From Anaerolineae bacterium (GTDB taxonomy: Bacteria; Chloroflexota; Anaerolineae; Aggregatilineales; Phototrophicaceae): a stretch of 64,000 bases of DNA. The notes under the pieces were generated by a model. It searched no databases. It was not told the DNA's origin and worked only from the letters and a program-made list of their open reading frames with translations. A program made the position numbers and the translations under genes. Shown piece by piece: positions 61,139 through 64,000 of this stretch; position 1 is the first letter of the stretch, and each line of letters starts with the position of its first letter. Location: assembly GCA_022820665.1 (NCBI GenBank), contig JAJEFB010000026.1, positions 62,001-126,000 on the forward strand. The letters are read 5' to 3'.

Positions 61139-61932
61139 GTTGACCCCAGCTCTTTCTTGATCAAGGTCCTTGGTTCCAGTTCGCATGTCTGAAACAAAGC
61201 CCATTCTTCGATTTCTTGTCGCGGCGGCGCTTCGCTGCCCCATTTTCGGCTGGGCCGCCAGCCGAAGCGCTGCGCCGCTTCCGCCAGGAATTCCGCGTAT
61301 TTGAAGGGCGCCAGCGCCGAATCAATGACTGGTACGCCCAGTTCCTCTTGCAAGGTTTGATGAAAGCCGACTTCGGCGCTGCAACCCAGGATGATGACTT
61401 CGGCGCCATCGTCTTCAACGGCGCGTCTGCCCTCGCGCAGCATGGCTTCCATGGCGCGACTGGCTTGCGCTTGAAAGTCGAGCACGTTCATGTTCAGCGG
61501 GCGCATTGAGCGCAAGCGAAGACCATAACCGTAGCTGTGAATATTTTCGCTCATCTTGGCGATCGCCTTGCTGGCTCCCACCAGCACGGAAAAGCTGTTT
61601 CCCAGATGTGACGCAATCGCCAAGGACGATTGGCAGGGCGCGGTCACAATGGCTCTGCCAGATACTTCACGCGCCTCGCGCAGCGCCAGATCATAAAAGC
61701 AGCCGATCACAAAGCCATCATAGTGGTCGGCGAAGCGATAGACCGCCGTCACGATATCAGCCATGACAAGCGCTTCGTAAGCGTGGTAGCGCAGGTGGCG
61801 CGGCTGCGGTCCCGGGGGCAAAGACAAGATGTCTATTTCCGTATCGGGTCGCCTGGAAGCGGCGAAGGCGGCCTTCAAGGCGTCGGTGTAGAGTTTGTCT
61901 TCTACGATTGGGTCTATCCACAAGATTCTCAT
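61135..61932 (-). CDS. Asp/Glu/hydantoin racemase family protein
   Basis: A 265-residue cofactor-free racemase-like protein. The two catalytic Cys expected for hydantoin and Asp/Glu racemases are seen in VIGCFYDLALREAREVSG and VIILGCSAEVG. ATG 61932 is chosen: GGGAGGA is six to seven bases before it and MRILWIDP is the usual start; the longer frame to 61980 overlaps HyuA. It sits between HyuA and HyuB, which fits a hydantoin racemase making the correct isomer for the hydantoinase. Confidence 0.88.
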   Translation of the reverse strand: MRILWIDPIVEDKLYTDALKAAFAASRRPDTEIDILSLPPGPQPRHLRYHAYEALVMADIVTAVYRFADHYDGFVIGCFYDLALREAREVSGRAIVTAPCQSSLAIASHLGNSFSVLVGASKAIAKMSENIHSYGYGLRLRSMRPLNMNVLDFQAQASRAMEAMLREGRRAVEDDGAEVIILGCSAEVGFHQTLQEELGVPVIDSALAPFKYAEFLAEAAQRFGWRPSRKWGSEAPPRQEIEEWALFQTCELEPRTLIKKELGST

Positions 61933-61957
61933 GCCGGGTCCTCCCTTATCCGCGCGC

Positions 61958-64000
61958 TCATCGCAGACGCAAGCGCACATTTGCGTATCGGTCTACGAAT
62001 GCCTTCATGCCCGGGCGCAGGACAATCGTCGATTCGCGCTCTTCTATGATCGCGGGACCGGCGATTGTCATGCCCCTGCCCAGCCGGTAGCGGTCATAAG
62101 TCGGCGTGTCGACGAATCCCCCCGCTTCAGCAAAATACGCTTGCCGCTGGCATTTGAAGGCCGGGGCGGGGTCCAAGCCGGCCTCGGCAAGCGTTTGCTG
62201 TTTGATGGGCGCGCGCGCGCCGGATACCCGGCTGCGCCAGGTCAAAAGTTCGATGGGCGTGTGCTCCGGCACGTAATGATAAAGTCCTCTATAAGTCGCG
62301 TTAAATCGCTCAATAAAAGCGGAAACATCCATTTCGCTCAGGTCATGGGGCAGGGGAACCTGGATCTCATGAAGTTGCCCTTGGAAGCGACCGTCAACGC
62401 TTCGTTCGATTTTCACATCCTGTTCGCCGATGCCGGCATCACGCAGCATCTGCAAGCCCTGAGCTTCCATATCACTGAAGAGATCCTTCACGACCGACCA
62501 ATCTGCGTTTGCCAGCATAGTTGGATAGGAATGAGCGAAGTCAAAGGCGACCGGCGCGATCAACAAGCCGATTGCAGACGCGACGCCGGCGCCGGGCGCA
62601 ACGACGACTTCAGGACTGCCCAAAATCGAGGCGACGCCCGCGGCGTGCACAGGTCCTGCGCCGCCGAAACAGATCATGGCATAGTTGCGCGGATCGCGCG
62701 CCTTTTCCAGAATGTGGATGCGCGCTGACGCCGCCATATTCTCGTTGACCAGCCTGTGAATGGCGTCAGCGGCTTCGACGGGGGTCCAGGAAAAACTCTC
62801 GGCGATCGCTCCTAGCGCGCCTTCCGCCGCCGCCACATCGAGCGCCATTTCGCCACCAAGAAAATAATCGGGATTGAGATAGCCCAAGACGAGATCCGCA
62901 TCGGTCACAGTCGGCAGATTGCCGCCGAAGCCATAGGCTGCCGGTCCCGGGCTTGAGCCCGCGCTTTGTGGGCCGACCTTGAGCAAACCCAGATCATCCA
63001 CCCAGGCGATAGAGCCGCCCCCGGCGCCGCTTTCCAGGATATCAACTGTGGGAAATTGCAGCGGGTAGCCGCTGCCCTTGGAGAATCGGTTGACCCGGGC
63101 TACTTCCAGATTGGAGGCAATCGCCGGTTTTCCGTCGTGAACCAACGCTACTTTTGCGGTTGTACCCCCCATGTCGAAGGAAATGAGATCGGAATGACCC
63201 GCCAATTCGCCGAAATAGGCCGCGGCGAGCGCCCCCGCGGCCGGTCCCGATTCGACCAGACGAATGGGTTGTTCGGCAGCCGCGGAAGCCAGCGCTGTGC
63301 TGCCCGACGAGAGCATCAGATAAAAGTTCCCTTTGAATTTGGACGCGATAAGTTCCTCGCGCATGGTCTGTAGATACCGGGACATCAGCGGCAAAACATA
63401 GGCGTTGGCCACGGCCGTCGATGTCCGCTCATATTCACGAATCTCCGGCGCGATATCACTGGAGAGGGTCAGCGGGACATCGAGCCAGCATTCACGAACC
63501 AGTTCCGCGATGCGTCGTTCGTTGCTCGGATTGCGGTAGGAATGCAGGCAGGACACGGCGATCGCGTCGACGCCTTGCGCCTTGAAATCGGCCACCGCAT
63601 GACGCACGTCTTCTGCGCAGACGGGCTTCAGTATCCTGCCATCGCGGTCGACGCGTTCGCCGACGCCGCGCCGCAAGTAGCGAGGGCTGAGCGGAGGCGG
63701 ATATTGCAAGAAGAGATCGTAAATTGCGTAGCGCTGCTCCGTTCTCATTTCCAAAATGTCGCGGAAGCCCGCGGTTGTCAATAAACCGACCAGCGCGCCG
63801 CGATGCTGGATGAGCGAGTTTGCCACCAATGTTGTGGCATGAAATAAGTTGAGCAACTGATCGTGGCCGATACCGGGTGTTTCCAGCAGCTCTCCCAAAC
63901 CGCGCAATGCGGCGGCTTCGGGACGATCCGGCGTCGTCAATACCTTGAAGATGTCGAGCTTTCCCGTGTCTGTATCGAGCAAAGCGAAATCGGTAAAAGT
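61958..64000 (-). CDS. hyuA: Hydantoinase A / oxoprolinase-like subunit (HyuA), 5' end cut by the window
   Basis: At least 680 residues, open to the right edge; the first visible codons read T-F-T-D-F, the end of the GGTFTD phosphate-binding loop that lies about ten residues from the usual start, so little is missing. SFDMGGTTAKVALVHDG is the second ATP-binding site, GAGGGSIAWVD and VGPQSAGSSPGPAAYG are the family core, and CFGGAGPVHA is the late motif. It activates an amide or enol with ATP for HyuB. It is the first gene visible of the hyuA-racemase-hyuB-dppC-M24 set, and the racemase starts 25 bp after its stop. Confidence 0.93.
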   Translation of the reverse strand, partial: TFTDFALLDTDTGKLDIFKVLTTPDRPEAAALRGLGELLETPGIGHDQLLNLFHATTLVANSLIQHRGALVGLLTTAGFRDILEMRTEQRYAIYDLFLQYPPPLSPRYLRRGVGERVDRDGRILKPVCAEDVRHAVADFKAQGVDAIAVSCLHSYRNPSNERRIAELVRECWLDVPLTLSSDIAPEIREYERTSTAVANAYVLPLMSRYLQTMREELIASKFKGNFYLMLSSGSTALASAAAEQPIRLVESGPAAGALAAAYFGELAGHSDLISFDMGGTTAKVALVHDGKPAIASNLEVARVNRFSKGSGYPLQFPTVDILESGAGGGSIAWVDDLGLLKVGPQSAGSSPGPAAYGFGGNLPTVTDADLVLGYLNPDYFLGGEMALDVAAAEGALGAIAESFSWTPVEAADAIHRLVNENMAASARIHILEKARDPRNYAMICFGGAGPVHAAGVASILGSPEVVVAPGAGVASAIGLLIAPVAFDFAHSYPTMLANADWSVVKDLFSDMEAQGLQMLRDAGIGEQDVKIERSVDGRFQGQLHEIQVPLPHDLSEMDVSAFIERFNATYRGLYHYVPEHTPIELLTWRSRVSGARAPIKQQTLAEAGLDPAPAFKCQRQAYFAEAGGFVDTPTYDRYRLGRGMTIAGPAIIEERESTIVLRPGMKAFVDRYANVRLRLR

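Noticed and set aside
1-64000. CRISPR array, tRNA/rRNA genes, integrase or phage genes
   Set aside because: I looked for regularly spaced repeats, tRNA cloverleaf patterns and phage or integrase motifs and found none.

Overview
The window reads as one stretch of an accessory, catabolic region of a free-living or host-associated heterotroph. Members of the Chloroflexota (Anaerolineae-like) are my best guess. This is an inference from the dense packing of importer operons, the secreted binding proteins whose mature part begins near an AQD/AQE motif, the frequent TTG/GTG starts and the family mix (GH127, sulfatases, HyuA/HyuB, IclR, LacI). No rRNA, tRNA or other phylogenetic marker is present to prove it. 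I saw no CRISPR array, prophage or intact insertion sequence.

Layout. 1-291: start of a divergent sulfatase-like gene. 505-8614: LacI regulator, then a complete peptide/nickel-type ABC importer and an unknown membrane protein. 8705-10731: a GMC oxidoreductase with its small subunit. 10758-15847 (minus): a five-gene set made of a zinc-type dehydrogenase, a phosphosulfolactate synthase (ComA)-like TIM barrel, an RraA-like aldolase, an RmlD-like reductase and a sulfatase. 15998-17026: proline racemase superfamily. 17121-25223 (minus): a LacI-controlled operon for an arabinose-containing glycan, with binding protein, two permeases and two GH127 enzymes. 25353-26099: metallo-hydrolase. 26179-26902: a 724-bp non-autonomous transposable element with perfect ends and a 10-bp target duplication. 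26977-28422: VOC protein and flavin-type protein. 28479-34449: ribose-type (CUT2) importer whose binding protein carries an in-frame TAG, followed by an aminotransferase. 34466-36643 (minus): dipeptidase and a D-amino-acid-type PLP enzyme. 37025-47505: second peptide-type importer with an IclR regulator, a DHDPS-family lyase and two tandem Asp-box proteins. 47521-57006 (minus): an eight-gene operon holding a sugar importer, a divergent GroEL-like chaperonin, a six-bladed propeller, a metallo-hydrolase, an SDR and a GH32-like enzyme. 57383-64000 (minus): HyuA, Asp/Glu-type racemase, HyuB, a lone DppC-type permease and an M24 peptidase.

How it works together. Five importers sit next to hydrolases, lyases, dehydrogenases and their own regulators, so each block looks like a self-contained uptake-and-breakdown unit. 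Neither CUT1 sugar importer has an ATPase nearby, so a shared MsmK-like ATPase elsewhere is expected. Three LacI-type palindromes surround a near-consensus promoter at 25251-25316, and a further one overlaps the -35 box at 346-359. Similar promoter/palindrome pairs lie upstream of the second peptide importer (36887-36944) and of the chaperonin operon (57258-57296).

Most unusual points: the GroEL homologue with Lys in place of the catalytic Asp398 inside a sugar operon; the ComA-like/RraA/sulfatase cluster; the GH32-like enzyme lacking the usual acid/base Glu; the sulfatase-like protein with Thr in place of the formylglycine Cys; and the TAG-interrupted binding protein in an otherwise intact operon.
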